A DNA stretch of 48,057 nucleotides, taken from positions 1 to 48,057 of the forward strand of contig CADCTW010000134.1 of assembly GCA_902805735.1 (NCBI GenBank), given 5' to 3'. The notes under the pieces are model-generated. The model was not told the DNA's origin. It did no database searches and saw only the letters and a list, made by a program, of their open reading frames with translations. A program made the translations under genes and the position numbers. Source of the stretch: an uncultured Gemmatimonadota bacterium. Lineage in GTDB: Bacteria > Gemmatimonadota > Gemmatimonadetes > Longimicrobiales > Longimicrobiaceae. How positions within the stretch are numbered: position 1 is the stretch's first letter; each line of letters starts with the position of its first letter. Shown in pieces: positions 24,579-33,166 of the stretch.

Positions 24579-24947
24579 TCAGGCAGCGGCGTCGCTTCCC
24601 TCGGTGCGCACGCGGAGGCGTCCCCGGTCGGCGTCGGCGCTGGTGACGAGGATCGTGACGTCCAGGCGCAGGCGGGTGAGGAACTCGACGAGGGTGTCGA
24701 ACGAGAACTTGTCCAGGCGGCCGCGCAGGAGGTTCGACACGCGGGGTTGGGAAACGCCCATCAACTCGGCGGCGCGATGTTGCGTGAGCTTCCGTTCGCG
24801 AATCGCATCCGCGACTTGCCGGGCCAGCTCCGCTTTCGCGAGCAGAGCTTCCGCGTCCGGAAGCCCCAGGTCGGCGAACACGTTGTCGCTGCCCTCGCTG
24901 ACCTCGACCCCGTCGATCACACGCCTGGTTAGCTTTTTCGCGTTCAT
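24579..24947 (-). CDS. XRE-family helix-turn-helix regulator (HigA2-like)
   Basis: 122 residues from ATG 24947, preceded by AGGGGA. The helix-turn-helix is LTQHRAAELMGVSQPRVSNL, followed by LLRGRLDKFSFDTLVEFLTR, as in phage-related HigA/Cro-like antitoxins. The N-terminal 45 residues are acidic. Such genes normally follow a HigB/RelE toxin gene, but the 90 nt upstream hold only a palindromic repeat and no intact toxin, so it is an orphan. Confidence 0.8.
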   Translation of the reverse strand: MNAKKLTRRVIDGVEVSEGSDNVFADLGLPDAEALLAKAELARQVADAIRERKLTQHRAAELMGVSQPRVSNLLRGRLDKFSFDTLVEFLTRLRLDVTILVTSADADRGRLRVRTEGSDAAA

Positions 24948-25040
24948 TGTCCCCTGCTCGTTGAAGGTCCCGCGCAATGCCTTCACCCGTAAATCCGAAC
25001 CGCGTCCGCCAGCCGTCTGCAAGAAGTTCGGGCTCTTCGG

Positions 25041-25096
25041 GCACAGAGATCAGCCCTTCTCTGTACCTCTGTGCCTCTGTGTCTCTGTGTGAGATC
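25041..25096. repeat. Octamer-arm palindrome, left arm short
   Basis: GCACAGAGATCAGCCCTTCT, then a full right arm CTGTGCCTCTGTGTCTCTGT to GTGAGA. It overlaps the TGA stop of the 25095-25535 gene. Confidence 0.85.
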
Positions 25097-25535
25097 AAGA
25101 ACCCAGCGACTGCTTCACGAGCAGGTCGTGTGTCGCCTTCTGGGCAGGGGAGAGCCTGGGGGGGATGCCGACGATGAGGGCCGGGCGCGCGGGGGCGTCC
25201 GGGAGGTGGAGGACGAGGTGGTCGGCGGGAACGGGGCGCGCGTACTCGGAGGCGCGGCCGGTGGGGTCGATCTGGACGGTGCGGCCGGCGGCGAAGAGCG
25301 TGGCCAGGACACGGCCGTACTCCAGCCACTCGGCGCGCGGGTCGGAATCCTCGGCGGCGACGGCGGGGATCAGGCGGTCTTCGTAGTAGGCCAGGGCGCG
25401 GCGGAAGGCGTCCGGGTTCTCCGCCTTGAGCGCCCGGAGCCGCTCGCGGTAGTAGTCGCGCGGGTCGCGGGAGCCCTTGAGCACGCTGTCGGAGCGGGCA
25501 TCGGCGCGGGCGCGGACGTCGGCGGGTGCGGGCAT
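25095..25535 (-). CDS. Hypothetical cytosolic protein
   Basis: 146 residues from ATG 25535. A charged N-terminus (RARADARSDSVLKGSRDP) is followed by helices such as RDYYRERLRALKAENPDAFR and then a mixed alpha/beta end with VPADHLVLHLPDAPARPALI. No signal peptide, membrane helix or known domain is recognised. It has its own promoter (25570-25598) and follows the DoxX-like gene on the same strand. Function unknown. Confidence 0.7.
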   Translation of the reverse strand: MPAPADVRARADARSDSVLKGSRDPRDYYRERLRALKAENPDAFRRALAYYEDRLIPAVAAEDSDPRAEWLEYGRVLATLFAAGRTVQIDPTGRASEYARPVPADHLVLHLPDAPARPALIVGIPPRLSPAQKATHDLLVKQSLGS

Positions 25536-25569
25536 GGCGGCGAGCGGGGCGCGGGTGAAAGCGGCCCGC

Positions 25570-25598
25570 AAGCTATCCCCCCGCGCCGGGCCCGTCAA
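25570..25598 (-). promoter_or_regulatory. Promoter of the 25095-25535 gene
   Basis: On the minus strand TTGACG (25598-25593), 17 nt, TAGCTT (25575-25570), the same boxes and spacing as at 16982-17010. Leader about 30 nt. Confidence 0.65.
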
Positions 25599-25603
25599 AG
25601 CCG

Positions 25604-26266
25604 TCAGGCGGGCGTCCCGCGCGCGCGAAGCTCCATCGCCAGCGCGGCCATCAGGCACAGGCCGCCCGCGAGGCCGGTGGCCAGCAGGGGGAGCGCCCAG
25701 CGCGGCTGGAGATAGCCGCGGATCACCATCGTCACGCCCAGGCCGCTCAGCGCCATCACCGCGTACGCCGCGCGCTCCAGGGTGCGGCCGTGCGGCGAGA
25801 AGGACGGCGCCGCGGGGGCGGCGGGGGTGCCCCAGAGGAGCGGCTTCAGGCGATCGTAGTCCCAGCAGAGCAGGTAGGTGCAGGCCAGCAGCATCAGCCC
25901 CGTGACCACCCAGGTGCCGGTGAAGTGGAGCGAGACGGTGATGACGAAGATGTTGAGGATGATGGGGAAGAAGACGACCGCGCCCAGCGTGGCCGTGCGC
26001 GGATGCAGCAGCAGGATGGCGCCGACGAGCTGCGCCCAGCCGATGAAGCTCCAGTACGCCCCCGTGCGGTACATCGCCTCGAAGAAGTAGCCGATGGGGT
26101 CGCTGGCTGGGATGATGGTGAAGCGCTCGCCCTGGATCTTGGTGAGCGAGGGCGGGACGAAGCCGATGGCCAGCAGGATGCGCGTGCACACCGTGAAGCG
26201 CTGCAGGAGCGGGTTGGCGCGGACGGCGGCGTGCAGCCGGTCCAGGCGGTGCTCGATGGAGGCCAT
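25604..26266 (-). CDS. DoxX-like integral membrane protein
   Basis: 220 residues with five or six hydrophobic helices from about residue 24 ([20 protein letters not shown]). The segment [20 protein letters not shown], with helices and short loops, fits the DoxX/SURF4-like fold. No catalytic residues are apparent and function is unknown; some DoxX-like proteins link to redox or thiosulfate metabolism, but nothing nearby suggests that. It is divergent from the phosphoribosyltransferase gene with a 160-nt gap that holds no further gene. Confidence 0.72.
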   Translation of the reverse strand: MASIEHRLDRLHAAVRANPLLQRFTVCTRILLAIGFVPPSLTKIQGERFTIIPASDPIGYFFEAMYRTGAYWSFIGWAQLVGAILLLHPRTATLGAVVFFPIILNIFVITVSLHFTGTWVVTGLMLLACTYLLCWDYDRLKPLLWGTPAAPAAPSFSPHGRTLERAAYAVMALSGLGVTMVIRGYLQPRWALPLLATGLAGGLCLMAALAMELRARGTPA

Positions 26267-26426
26267 GGGAGAGCCCGTGGGGAGGGGGGAATCGACGGTA
26301 CGGCGGGGGGTACGGGGCGGCGCGGCGAGGGGTTTCGGGGTCGCGGCGCGAACGTGTGGCCTGGTCGGGGGAACAGAACTTGTAGCGTGCCCGCGCTCCT
26401 TCGCACCACACCAGCCGGGAGGCCCC

Positions 26427-26975
26427 ATGGTCCAGCCGATTCCGTTTCCTCGCACCACCACCACCGACGGCGGCGCGCCGGACACGCTGGAGCTGTCGTG
26501 GGAGCTGTTCGGCGAGCTCTGCCGCGCCCTGGCCATCCGCGTGGCGCACGAGTACGACCCCGACCTGGTCATCGGCATCGCAACGGCGGGGGTGATCCCG
26601 GCCGCCACGGTGGCGGGGATCCTCCAGGCGGAGTTCGATTCGATGCGGATCAGCCGCCGCGACGGCGGCTCCGTGCGCTCGACTCCCGCCATCCTCTCCG
26701 CCGCGCCGCCCAGCGTCCGCGGCCGCCGCGTCCTGGTCGTCGACGAGCTGTCGTCCAGCGGCGACACCATGCGCCTTGCCCTGGCCGCCGTGCGCGAGGC
26801 GGGCGCGGCGGAGGTGCGCACCGCCGCCAGCTTCGTGCGCCCCGGCGGCTACCGGCCGGACTTCTTCGCCCTGGAAACGCCGGCGCTCCTGGTCTTTCCG
26901 TGGGACCGGCAGGTGATCGAGGGGGGTGAGCTGGTGACGCCGTCCATCTACACCGGGCCCGTGCTCCACGCGTGA
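26427..26975 (+). CDS. Phosphoribosyltransferase-domain protein
   Basis: 182 residues. The PRPP-binding loop is [20 protein letters not shown], matching the VVDDvxxTG(D/E)T motif with Glu for the second Asp. The pyrophosphate loop [15 protein letters not shown] sits near residue 50. This fold is shared by purine salvage enzymes, PyrE and ComF-like proteins; specificity is not assigned because no base-binding hood is recognised. It has a GGGAGG upstream of ATG 26427. Its stop is followed by a decayed half-repeat in which the next gene begins. Confidence 0.8.
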   Translation: MVQPIPFPRTTTTDGGAPDTLELSWELFGELCRALAIRVAHEYDPDLVIGIATAGVIPAATVAGILQAEFDSMRISRRDGGSVRSTPAILSAAPPSVRGRRVLVVDELSSSGDTMRLALAAVREAGAAEVRTAASFVRPGGYRPDFFALETPALLVFPWDRQVIEGGELVTPSIYTGPVLHA

Positions 26976-27012
26976 AAACAGCGGGCTCGCACAGAGGCAT
27001 GGAGGCACCCGG
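26976..27012. repeat. Octamer-arm repeat, decayed half copy at a gene start
   Basis: GCGGGCTCGCACAGAGGCAT continues into the esterase gene. The esterase ATG 26999 falls inside the arm. Confidence 0.55.
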
Positions 27013-28060
27013 AAGAATCTGGTCCGTGTGCCTCGTCGTCCTGGCTCTGGCCGCGTGCGCGACGCCGCGCGGCGGGGTGGCGGCGCGCGGGGAGCTGCTG
27101 CGGGACACGGTGGACGCGCCGTCGCTGGCGGGGAACCGGCTGGGGGACCCGGCGCGGCGCGAAGCGCTGGTGTACCTGCCGCCGGGGTACGCCACCTCGT
27201 CGCGCCGCTACCCCGTGCTCTACGTGCTGCACGGCTTCGACGCGCCGCTGCAGGCGTTCGAGACGGGGCGCCTCCCCATCCGCGCGATCATGGACTCGCT
27301 GGCCGCGGCGGGCCGGGCGCGCCCCATGATCGTGGTGGTGCCCGACGCGCGGAACGCGTACGGCGGGGCCTTCTACACCAACTCGCCCGTGGCGGGGAAG
27401 TGGGAGGATTTCGTGGTGCGCGACCTGGTGGCGCACGTGGACCGCCGCTATCGCACCCGCCCCCGCGCCGCCTCCCGCGGCATCGGCGGGCACTCGATGG
27501 GCGGCTACGGAGCGCTGCGCCTGGCCGCCCGCCACCCGGACGTGTTCGGGGCCGTGTACGCGGCCAGCCCGTGCTGCTTCGGCCCGCGCGTGATGGACGA
27601 CCTGGGGCCGCACCACCGCGGCTGGCCGGAGGTGCTGGCGCTCCGGGACCGCGCCGGCATCGCCCGGGCCGGCTTCTACCCGCGCCTGATGCTGGGGATG
27701 GCCACGGCCCTGTCGCCCGCCAACGAGCCGCCCTTCGTGGACCTCCCCTTCCGCCGCGGCGCGGACGGCGCTCTGGTCCGCGCGGAGCCGGCGTACTCCC
27801 GCTGGACGGCGCAGTCCCCGTCGGCGCTGGTGGCGGAGCACGCCGCGGGTTTCCGGCGCCTGCGCGGCATCCGCTTCGACGTGGGCGTCTCGGACGGCTT
27901 CACCCACATCCTCCCCAACCTGCGCGAGCTCTCCGCGGCGCTGGACTCGGCGGGCGTCCGCCACACCTTCCAGCCCTACCCCGGCGACCACGTCAGCGGC
28001 CTGGCCCCGCGCTTCGCCTCCGAAGTGATCCCGTTCTTCTCGACGGCGCTGGAGCGGTAG
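26999..28060 (+). CDS. Secreted esterase, EstD/FrmB type (PF00756-like)
   Basis: 353 residues from ATG 26999 (a GTG at 26972 would add nine). A lipoprotein signal ends in LVVLALAAC. The alpha/beta hydrolase core has YPVLYVLHGFDAPLQ, the nucleophile motif GIGGHSMGGYGALRLA and the late His in YPGDHVSG. This is the tributyrin/acyl esterase family that includes S-formylglutathione hydrolase and mycolyl transferases. As a lipoprotein it acts outside the cytoplasm. The substrate is unknown. The start lies in a decayed half of the palindromic element. Confidence 0.83.
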   Translation: MEAPGRIWSVCLVVLALAACATPRGGVAARGELLRDTVDAPSLAGNRLGDPARREALVYLPPGYATSSRRYPVLYVLHGFDAPLQAFETGRLPIRAIMDSLAAAGRARPMIVVVPDARNAYGGAFYTNSPVAGKWEDFVVRDLVAHVDRRYRTRPRAASRGIGGHSMGGYGALRLAARHPDVFGAVYAASPCCFGPRVMDDLGPHHRGWPEVLALRDRAGIARAGFYPRLMLGMATALSPANEPPFVDLPFRRGADGALVRAEPAYSRWTAQSPSALVAEHAAGFRRLRGIRFDVGVSDGFTHILPNLRELSAALDSAGVRHTFQPYPGDHVSGLAPRFASEVIPFFSTALER

Positions 28061-28070
28061 CGCCGCGGCT

Positions 28071-28203
28071 GTTGCTGGCGAGTAAACTCGCTGCAACGGA
28101 AGCACGAAGTCCGCCTGCGCGGACTGGTTGGCGAGATCAGCCGGAAGCGCGCAGTCCCCGCAGGGGGACTTCGTGCAGTTGTTGCGGCGAGTTTACTCGC
28201 CAC
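28071..28203. repeat. Inverted repeat with GCGAGTAAACTCGC ends
   Basis: Left block holds GGCGAGTAAACTCGC, GCACGAAGTCC and GCCTGCGCGG; right block holds GGGGACTTCGTGC and GGCGAGTTTACTCGCC. The blocks pair and could form a long bidirectional terminator between the convergent esterase and 28208-28525 genes. It is unrelated to the octamer-arm family. Confidence 0.8.
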
Positions 28204-28207
28204 CGAC

Positions 28208-28525
28208 TCAGGCCCAGTTCAGCGGATCGCCGCCCAGCCGGATCTCGAAGACGAGCCCGCGGCCGGCGTGGTCGCGGATGAAGCTCTCCGCGTCCGTCCA
28301 GCAGCCGTGCCCCTCGCACACGGTAGCCGAGAAGTCGCCCACGTCGTCGGGCGAGACGCTCTCGCCGGGGCCGACCAGGAACGCGTCTACCTCCACCACC
28401 GGCACCCCCGCCTGGGCGGACGCGTTGACCAGTTCCAGCGCGTCGGCCGCTTGCAGCAGGAGGCGCGTCCCGCCGCTGGAGACCGCTCGGCCGGCGAAAT
28501 CGCGATAAAGAGCATCTGCTTCCAT
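28208..28525 (-). CDS. Hypothetical small acidic protein
   Basis: 105 residues from an ATG at 28525 that follows AAGGGGG. It is acidic overall (EVDAFLVGPGESVSPDDVGD), with two Cys in VCEGHGCW and no signal or membrane segment. Small acidic single-domain proteins of this kind include immunity proteins, but no toxin is adjacent and the family is not recognised. It lies downstream of rho with a palindromic repeat between. Confidence 0.55.
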   Translation of the reverse strand: MEADALYRDFAGRAVSSGGTRLLLQAADALELVNASAQAGVPVVEVDAFLVGPGESVSPDDVGDFSATVCEGHGCWTDAESFIRDHAGRGLVFEIRLGGDPLNWA

Positions 28526-28540
28526 GTATCCCCCTTTGTG

Positions 28541-28597
28541 AACAGAGGCACAGAGATGATGTAATCTCTGTGCCTCCGTGTCTCCGTGTGAGCCCCG
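28541..28597. repeat. Octamer-arm palindrome after rho
   Basis: AACAGAGGCACAGAGATGAT, then a full right arm ending GTGTGAGCCCC. It starts about 8 nt past the rho stop on the minus strand. Confidence 0.88.
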
Positions 28598-28604
28598 CAG
28601 TTCC

Positions 28605-29855
28605 TCAGCCGCGCGCCATGGAATCCAGGAACTCCTTGTTCCCCTTGGTCTTGCGCATGCGCGTGAGGAGGAAGTCGATGGACTCCGCCGGCGCCATGTC
28701 CGAGAGGAAGTTGCGCAGCAGGTAGACGCGCGTGAGCTCCAGCTCGTTGAGGAGCAGGTCTTCGCGGCGCGTGCCGGAGCGGTTGATGTCGATCGCCGGG
28801 AAGATGCGCTTGTCCGCGATGTGGCGGTCGAGCACCAGCTCCATGTTGCCGGTTCCCTTGAACTCCTCGAAGATCACCTCGTCCATGCGGCTCCCCGTCT
28901 CCACCAGCGCGGTGGCCACGATGGTGAGCGAGCCGCCCTCCTCGATGTTGCGGGCCGCGCCGAAGAAGCGCTTGGGCTTGTGCAGCGCGTTGGCGTCCAC
29001 GCCGCCGGAAAGGATCTTTCCGGAGTGCGGCACCGTGACGTTGTAGGCGCGGGCCAGGCGGGTGATGGAATCCAGCAGGATCACCACGTCGCGGCCGTGC
29101 TCCACCAGGCGCTTGGCCTTCTCCAGCACCATCTCCGCCACCTGCGTGTGCCGGTCGGCCGGCTCGTCGAAGGTGGAGGAGATCACCTCGGCGCGGACGT
29201 TCTCCTGCATGTCCGTGACCTCTTCGGGCCGCTCGTCGATGAGCAGCACGATCAGGTGCACCTCCGGGTGGTTCTCGGTGATGGCGTTGGCCATCTTCTG
29301 CATCAGGATCGTCTTGCCGGCCTTGGGCGGCGCCACGATCAGCCCGCGCTGCCCCTTGCCCAGCGGCGCGATCAGGTCCATCACGCGCATCGACAGGTCG
29401 CCCGAGGGGGCTTCCAGCTTGACGCGCTGGTCCGGGTAGCGGGGGCGCAGGTTGTCGAAGGCGATGCGGTGCTTGGCCTTGTCCGGCTCGTCGCCGTTGA
29501 CGCGCTCCACCTTGAGGAGCGCCAGGTACCGCTCGCCCTCCTTGGGCGGGCGCACCTGCCCCAGCACCGTGTCGCCGGTGCGCAGGTCGAAGCGCTTGAT
29601 CTGGCTGGGCGACACGTAGATGTCGTCCGGCCCGTACAGGTAGTTCCAGTCCTGCGAGCGGAGGAAGCCGTACCCCTCGGGGAGCACTTCCAGCACGCCC
29701 TCGCCGCGCAGCACCACCTCGGAGTCCAGCAGGTTCTGCTCGATGCGGTAGATAAGGTCCTGCTTGCGGAGCCCCGAATAGTTCGAGATGTTGAGCCCTT
29801 CGGCCATCTCGTGCAATTCGGCGATGCTCTTGGATTTTATGGTTGTGATGTCCAC
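28605..29855 (-). CDS. rho: Transcription termination factor Rho
   Basis: 416 residues from GTG 29855, chosen because GGAG lies 7 nt upstream; an in-frame TTG 29879 would add eight residues. The N-terminal Rho_N helices ([12 protein letters not shown]) precede the RNA-binding cold-shock-like domain ([30 protein letters not shown]). The ATPase core has Walker A APPKAGKT, Walker [17 protein letters not shown] and the secondary RNA site around [10 protein letters not shown]. The C-terminus is [16 protein letters not shown]. Rho is a hexameric helicase that ends transcription. The 150-nt leader may allow autoregulation, as in other bacteria. Confidence 0.97.
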   Translation of the reverse strand: MDITTIKSKSIAELHEMAEGLNISNYSGLRKQDLIYRIEQNLLDSEVVLRGEGVLEVLPEGYGFLRSQDWNYLYGPDDIYVSPSQIKRFDLRTGDTVLGQVRPPKEGERYLALLKVERVNGDEPDKAKHRIAFDNLRPRYPDQRVKLEAPSGDLSMRVMDLIAPLGKGQRGLIVAPPKAGKTILMQKMANAITENHPEVHLIVLLIDERPEEVTDMQENVRAEVISSTFDEPADRHTQVAEMVLEKAKRLVEHGRDVVILLDSITRLARAYNVTVPHSGKILSGGVDANALHKPKRFFGAARNIEEGGSLTIVATALVETGSRMDEVIFEEFKGTGNMELVLDRHIADKRIFPAIDINRSGTRREDLLLNELELTRVYLLRNFLSDMAPAESIDFLLTRMRKTKGNKEFLDSMARG

Positions 29856-30010
29856 GTGGGTCTCCGGATGCGTCAGCAAGTCCCGCGGGTCAGGGGGTGC
29901 GATCCCGCCCGATCCGCTGGATGGTGTTCTGGGAGGTATGTACGGGGAGCCAGGAAGGGGGCGGAGTGCGCCCTGGGCTTGCCTGATGGTCTATGGGGGT
30001 CAGTGGCCCC

Positions 30011-30039
30011 AACCTAACGCCCGCTATTTTCACGGTCAA
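30011..30039 (-). promoter_or_regulatory. rho promoter
   Basis: On the minus strand TTGACC (30039-30034), 17 nt, TAGGTT (30016-30011). Fits the TTGAC-N17-TANNTT pattern. Predicted leader about 150 nt. Confidence 0.65.
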
Positions 30040-30041
30040 GG

Positions 30042-31172
30042 GTGCTGTTTTCAGCTCTGACGGAGCTCTGCGCGGCCGTCCGGATGGTGCACGCGGGCGA
30101 CCGGGAGATCCTGTTCGCCCTGCTTTTACCCGGCCTGGGGCCGGACGATCCAGCGGTGCGCGGCGCCCTGGCCGGCTGGCCCGGCACCTGCTGGGCCGCC
30201 CGCGTGGGCGATGGATGGGAGCTGGTGCTGGAGCGCCGCATCCGCCCCGCCCGCCGCGAGCGGTGGTGGCTGCACGCCCTGCTCCTCCTGGGCACCCTCT
30301 TCAGCACCTCGCTGGCGGGGGCATCCCTGGCCGGCCGCGACCCGCTGGGGCTCGCCGATCACCGGGTGCTGGGGCTCCCGCTCCCCCTGCCCACCGGCCT
30401 CGACGCCGCGGATCTCGCCTCCGGACTCCTCTTTGCGCTTCCGTTGTTGGGCGTGCTGCTCGCGCACGAACTGGGCCACTACGCCGCCGCGCGGCGACAC
30501 GGGCTGGACGTGTCGCCGCCCTTCTTCATCCCCGCCCCGCACCTGGTCTCGCTGATCGGCACTTTCGGCGCTTTCATCCGCCTGCGCTCGCCCATGCTGC
30601 ACCGGCGGATGCTGATGGACGTGGGCGCCGCCGGGCCCCTCGCGGGCTTCGTCCTCGCGCTCCCCCTGGCGGCCGTGGGGCTGGCCATGAGCCGCGTGAC
30701 GGGGCCGCTCCCCCACTTCCCGGGCGAGCCCAGCCTGGTGGTGCTGGAGGGCTTCGGGCTGCGCATGGGCGACTCGCTCCTGTGGATGGCGCTGCGTGCC
30801 CTGTTCGCGCCGGGACCGGGGACCCTCCTCCTGGACCCGCTGGCGGTGGCGGGGTGGGTGGGGCTCTTCTTCACGGCGATGAACCTGCTCCCCGTGGCGC
30901 AGCTGGACGGCGGGCACATCCTGTACGCGCTGCTGGGGCCGCGCTGGCAGCGGGCGCTGGCGCTCCTCTTCTTCGTCTTCCTGCTGGCCGCGGGAAGGCT
31001 GTGGCCGGGGTGGTGGCTGTGGGCCGTGCTGGTGCTGCTGGTGGGGCGCGGGCGCGTGACGCACCCCGCGGTGCTCGACCCGCGCCTCCCCCTCACCCGC
31101 GCCCAGCGCCTCGCGGGGTGGGCGTGCGTCGCCATCTTCGTCCTGGCCTTCGTCCCCGTTCCGCTTTCCTGA
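30042..31172 (+). CDS. Site-2 metalloprotease, M50 family
   Basis: 376 residues from GTG 30042; a TATTTT -10-like box 11 nt upstream suggests a near-leaderless message (ATG 30084 is an alternative). The N-terminal 65 residues are soluble. Membrane helices then carry LLAHELGHYAAARRHGLDVS with the HExxH zinc motif and, near residue 290, NLLPVAQLDGGHILYALLG with the third ligand Asp of the LDG motif. This is the S2P intramembrane protease signature without a PDZ domain. Such enzymes cut membrane anti-sigma factors or lipoproteins; the two anti-sigma factors of this window are possible, untested substrates. Confidence 0.9.
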   Translation: MLFSALTELCAAVRMVHAGDREILFALLLPGLGPDDPAVRGALAGWPGTCWAARVGDGWELVLERRIRPARRERWWLHALLLLGTLFSTSLAGASLAGRDPLGLADHRVLGLPLPLPTGLDAADLASGLLFALPLLGVLLAHELGHYAAARRHGLDVSPPFFIPAPHLVSLIGTFGAFIRLRSPMLHRRMLMDVGAAGPLAGFVLALPLAAVGLAMSRVTGPLPHFPGEPSLVVLEGFGLRMGDSLLWMALRALFAPGPGTLLLDPLAVAGWVGLFFTAMNLLPVAQLDGGHILYALLGPRWQRALALLFFVFLLAAGRLWPGWWLWAVLVLLVGRGRVTHPAVLDPRLPLTRAQRLAGWACVAIFVLAFVPVPLS

Positions 31173-31209
31173 AAAGCGGGCTCATACGGAGGCACGGAGA
31201 CACGGAGCG
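31173..31209. repeat. Octamer-arm repeat, left arm only
   Basis: AAAAGCGGGCTCATACGGAG and following bases, directly after the M50 protease TGA. No right arm. Confidence 0.8.
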
Positions 31210-31215
31210 GACCGC

Positions 31216-31244
31216 TTGACAAACGAGCGCGGCGCGGCGGAGAT
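31216..31244 (+). promoter_or_regulatory. Candidate promoter for the 31284 gene
   Basis: TTGACA (31216-31221), a perfect -35, then a 17-nt spacer and GGAGAT (31239-31244), a weak -10. It also lies in the half-repeat region. Confidence 0.4.
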
Positions 31245-31283
31245 TCGGGAGCGCCGTTCGCCACCCGACACCCCGGACGCCCC

Positions 31284-31631
31284 ATGGCACGCCACAACCG
31301 CGAAGGGGAAGGGGAGGACCAGCACGGCCGCCGCTACCGCATCGGCTACCAGCCGGACTGGTTCCGCCAGATCAAGGTGACGCGCGACCTGGACAACGGC
31401 CGCCAGTCCACCAAGACGCTCCTCCGCAACCCGCAGCCGCCGCAGGCCGAGCCCGGCCCCCGCATCCTCACCGAGGTGGAGGCGGCGGAGCTGGGCCTGA
31501 GCTTCTCCATCACCCTCCACGACGAGCGCCGCGTGGTCCGCCGCATCACGGTGGAGACGGTGATCCCCGAGGGCGACGAGCGCGGGCAGACCATCTCCTT
31601 CGTCGTCTCGCCCGTTCCCGACGAAGAGTAG
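31284..31631 (+). CDS. Hypothetical basic/acidic protein
   Basis: 115 residues. A charged N-terminus (MARHNREGEGEDQHGRRYRI) precedes QPDWFRQIKVTRDLDNGRQS and a beta-rich C-terminal half (LSFSITLHDERRVVRRITVE, ETVIPEGDERGQTISFVVSP). No signal or membrane helix and no known domain. A TTGACA promoter element lies about 65 nt upstream. It may be co-transcribed with the following histidine kinase (gap 59 nt). Function unknown. Confidence 0.7.
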   Translation: MARHNREGEGEDQHGRRYRIGYQPDWFRQIKVTRDLDNGRQSTKTLLRNPQPPQAEPGPRILTEVEAAELGLSFSITLHDERRVVRRITVETVIPEGDERGQTISFVVSPVPDEE

Positions 31632-31690
31632 CTCGCCACCCGGGCGCGCGGATCGCCGCCGCCCACAATCCCTCCTCCCCACGCCTTCCC

Positions 31691-32563
31691 ATGCTCGCCC
31701 TGCTGGCCCAGACCGCACCGTCGCCGTGCCCGGACACGCGCATCATGTTCGGCGTGAGCGTGGTGGTGGTGGTGAGCGTGGTGGTGTTCACCGCCGCCGT
31801 CATCGTGACCCTGCTGCGTCGCAGCGACCGGCGGCGCGTGGAAGAGGAGAAGGTGGCCGCCATCGGCACCGCCACCGCGCGCATCCTGCACCAGATCAAG
31901 AACCCGCTGCAGACGGTGGTGCTGAACGCGGACATCCTGCAGGACGAGCGCATCGTGAGCGACGCGGCCACCCGCCGCGAGGTGTGCGAGGCCATCGTTT
32001 CCGAGAGCCAGCGGCTGGTGAGCATGCTGGACGAGCTTTCCGTGTACGCCAGCGGCGCGCGGCGGGCCCTCAACCGGCAGCCCGTGCGCCTGCACGAGCT
32101 GGTGGCGCAGGTGGCGAAGCAGGAGGAGCGCGACGCGCGCGAGACGGGCGTGCGGGTGGAGGCGGCGACGTTCGGCGAGGCGGTGGTCTTCGCGGACGCG
32201 TACTACCTGCGCCAGGTGTTCGAGAACCTGGTGCGCAACGCCCGCGAGGCCATGTACGACCAGGAAGACCGCCGCCTCTCCATCCGCGTGGAGTCGGCGG
32301 GCGGCTCGGCCGAGGTGCGCGTGGCCGACAACGGCCCGGGGATCACGGCCGAGAACCTGGAGCAGATCTTCCAGCCCTTCGTTTCCACCAAGGGAAAGGG
32401 GATGGGCCTGGGCCTCGCCATCTGCCGCGAGATCGTGGAGGGCCACGGCGGCCGCCTGGAAGTGGAATCCACCCCTGGCCTGGGCGCCACCTTCATCGTC
32501 CGCCTCCCCCTCTTCGACGCATCCGTCCTGGAGCCCAGCCGCCCCCAGGAAGCCTGGGTTTAG
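31691..32563 (+). CDS. Orphan membrane sensor histidine kinase
   Basis: 290 residues. A single membrane helix at about residues 18-42 (MFGVSVVVVVSVVVFTAAVI) leaves almost no sensor domain. The H box is ARILHQIKNPLQTVVLNADI; His sits in the LHQIKNPL motif. The ATP domain shows VFENLVRNAREAM (N box), VRVADNGPGITAE (G1) and KGKGMGLGLAICREIVEGH (G2). It lacks an extracellular sensor and no response regulator is adjacent, so the signal and the partner are unknown. The stop is TAG. Confidence 0.9.
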   Translation: MLALLAQTAPSPCPDTRIMFGVSVVVVVSVVVFTAAVIVTLLRRSDRRRVEEEKVAAIGTATARILHQIKNPLQTVVLNADILQDERIVSDAATRREVCEAIVSESQRLVSMLDELSVYASGARRALNRQPVRLHELVAQVAKQEERDARETGVRVEAATFGEAVVFADAYYLRQVFENLVRNAREAMYDQEDRRLSIRVESAGGSAEVRVADNGPGITAENLEQIFQPFVSTKGKGMGLGLAICREIVEGHGGRLEVESTPGLGATFIVRLPLFDASVLEPSRPQEAWV

Positions 32564-32748
32564 AGCGGTTTCTGGCGCAAACGGGTGCACCGCCGCCCCG
32601 GCTGCACCATTACGCACCAGCCCATCCCATGCGCCCAGGGTCGTAAGTGTTGTCCGGAAAACCAGTTGCCCGTTTCCACGACGCGGCACGCGCGTTGCCC
32701 CGTCGGCGTTGGACCTCTCCCACTCCCCAGGAACCCGGAGACATTCTC

Positions 32749-33090
32749 ATGCGCCGACGTACGTCCGTGCTGGCAGCAACGTTGTTCGCGACGCTCGCGG
32801 GCTACGCGACCCCGCCCTCCACCCACGCCGCCGACCGTTCCACCGCGCTCTCCGTCCTGGTGGAGTGCAGCACGGACAGCCGCACCTGCTCCGCCACCGC
32901 ATCCGGCGGCAGCGGCGGGTACACCTTCGAGTGGTCGTCCAATGTCACCGTGCAGTACGAGGCGGACGACTACAGTTGGGGCGACGTGGATTGCTATGGG
33001 TACTGGGGCTGGGTGGGCGCCGGAGTGACCGTCCGCGATGGCAGCGGCGCCATCGCGTCCGGCTCGGGCTCCATCTACTGCACCCCCTGA
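32749..33090 (+). CDS. Small secreted protein with four cysteines
   Basis: 113 residues from ATG 32749, supported by GGAG about 8 nt upstream. The signal peptide (LAATLFATLAGYA, cleaved near THA) is followed by LVECSTDSRTCSATASGGSG, an immunoglobulin-like or beta-sandwich pattern with aromatic-rich strands (YTFEWSSNVTVQYEADDYSW, YGYWGWVGAGVTVRDGSG) and SIYCTP at the end. Four Cys could form two disulfides. The fold resembles Ig/PKD-like modules, but no family is recognised. 32564-32748 holds no other gene. Confidence 0.65.
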   Translation: MRRRTSVLAATLFATLAGYATPPSTHAADRSTALSVLVECSTDSRTCSATASGGSGGYTFEWSSNVTVQYEADDYSWGDVDCYGYWGWVGAGVTVRDGSGAIASGSGSIYCTP

Positions 33091-33102
33091 CAGACCAACG
33101 AA

Positions 33103-33166
33103 TACACAGAGGCACAGAGATGAAGTTCATCTCTGTGCCTCTGTGTCTCTGTGTGAGCCTGCTTTT
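33103..33166. repeat. Octamer-arm palindrome between convergent genes
   Basis: AATACACAGAGGCACAGAGA, then TGAAGTTCA and a full right arm ending GTGAGCCTGCTTTTTT. The T tract reaches the stop codon of the minus-strand gene. Confidence 0.9.

Noticed and set aside
24948..25040. RelE/HigB toxin partner for the XRE regulator
   Set aside because: All frames upstream are short or run into a repeat; no toxin motif was seen.
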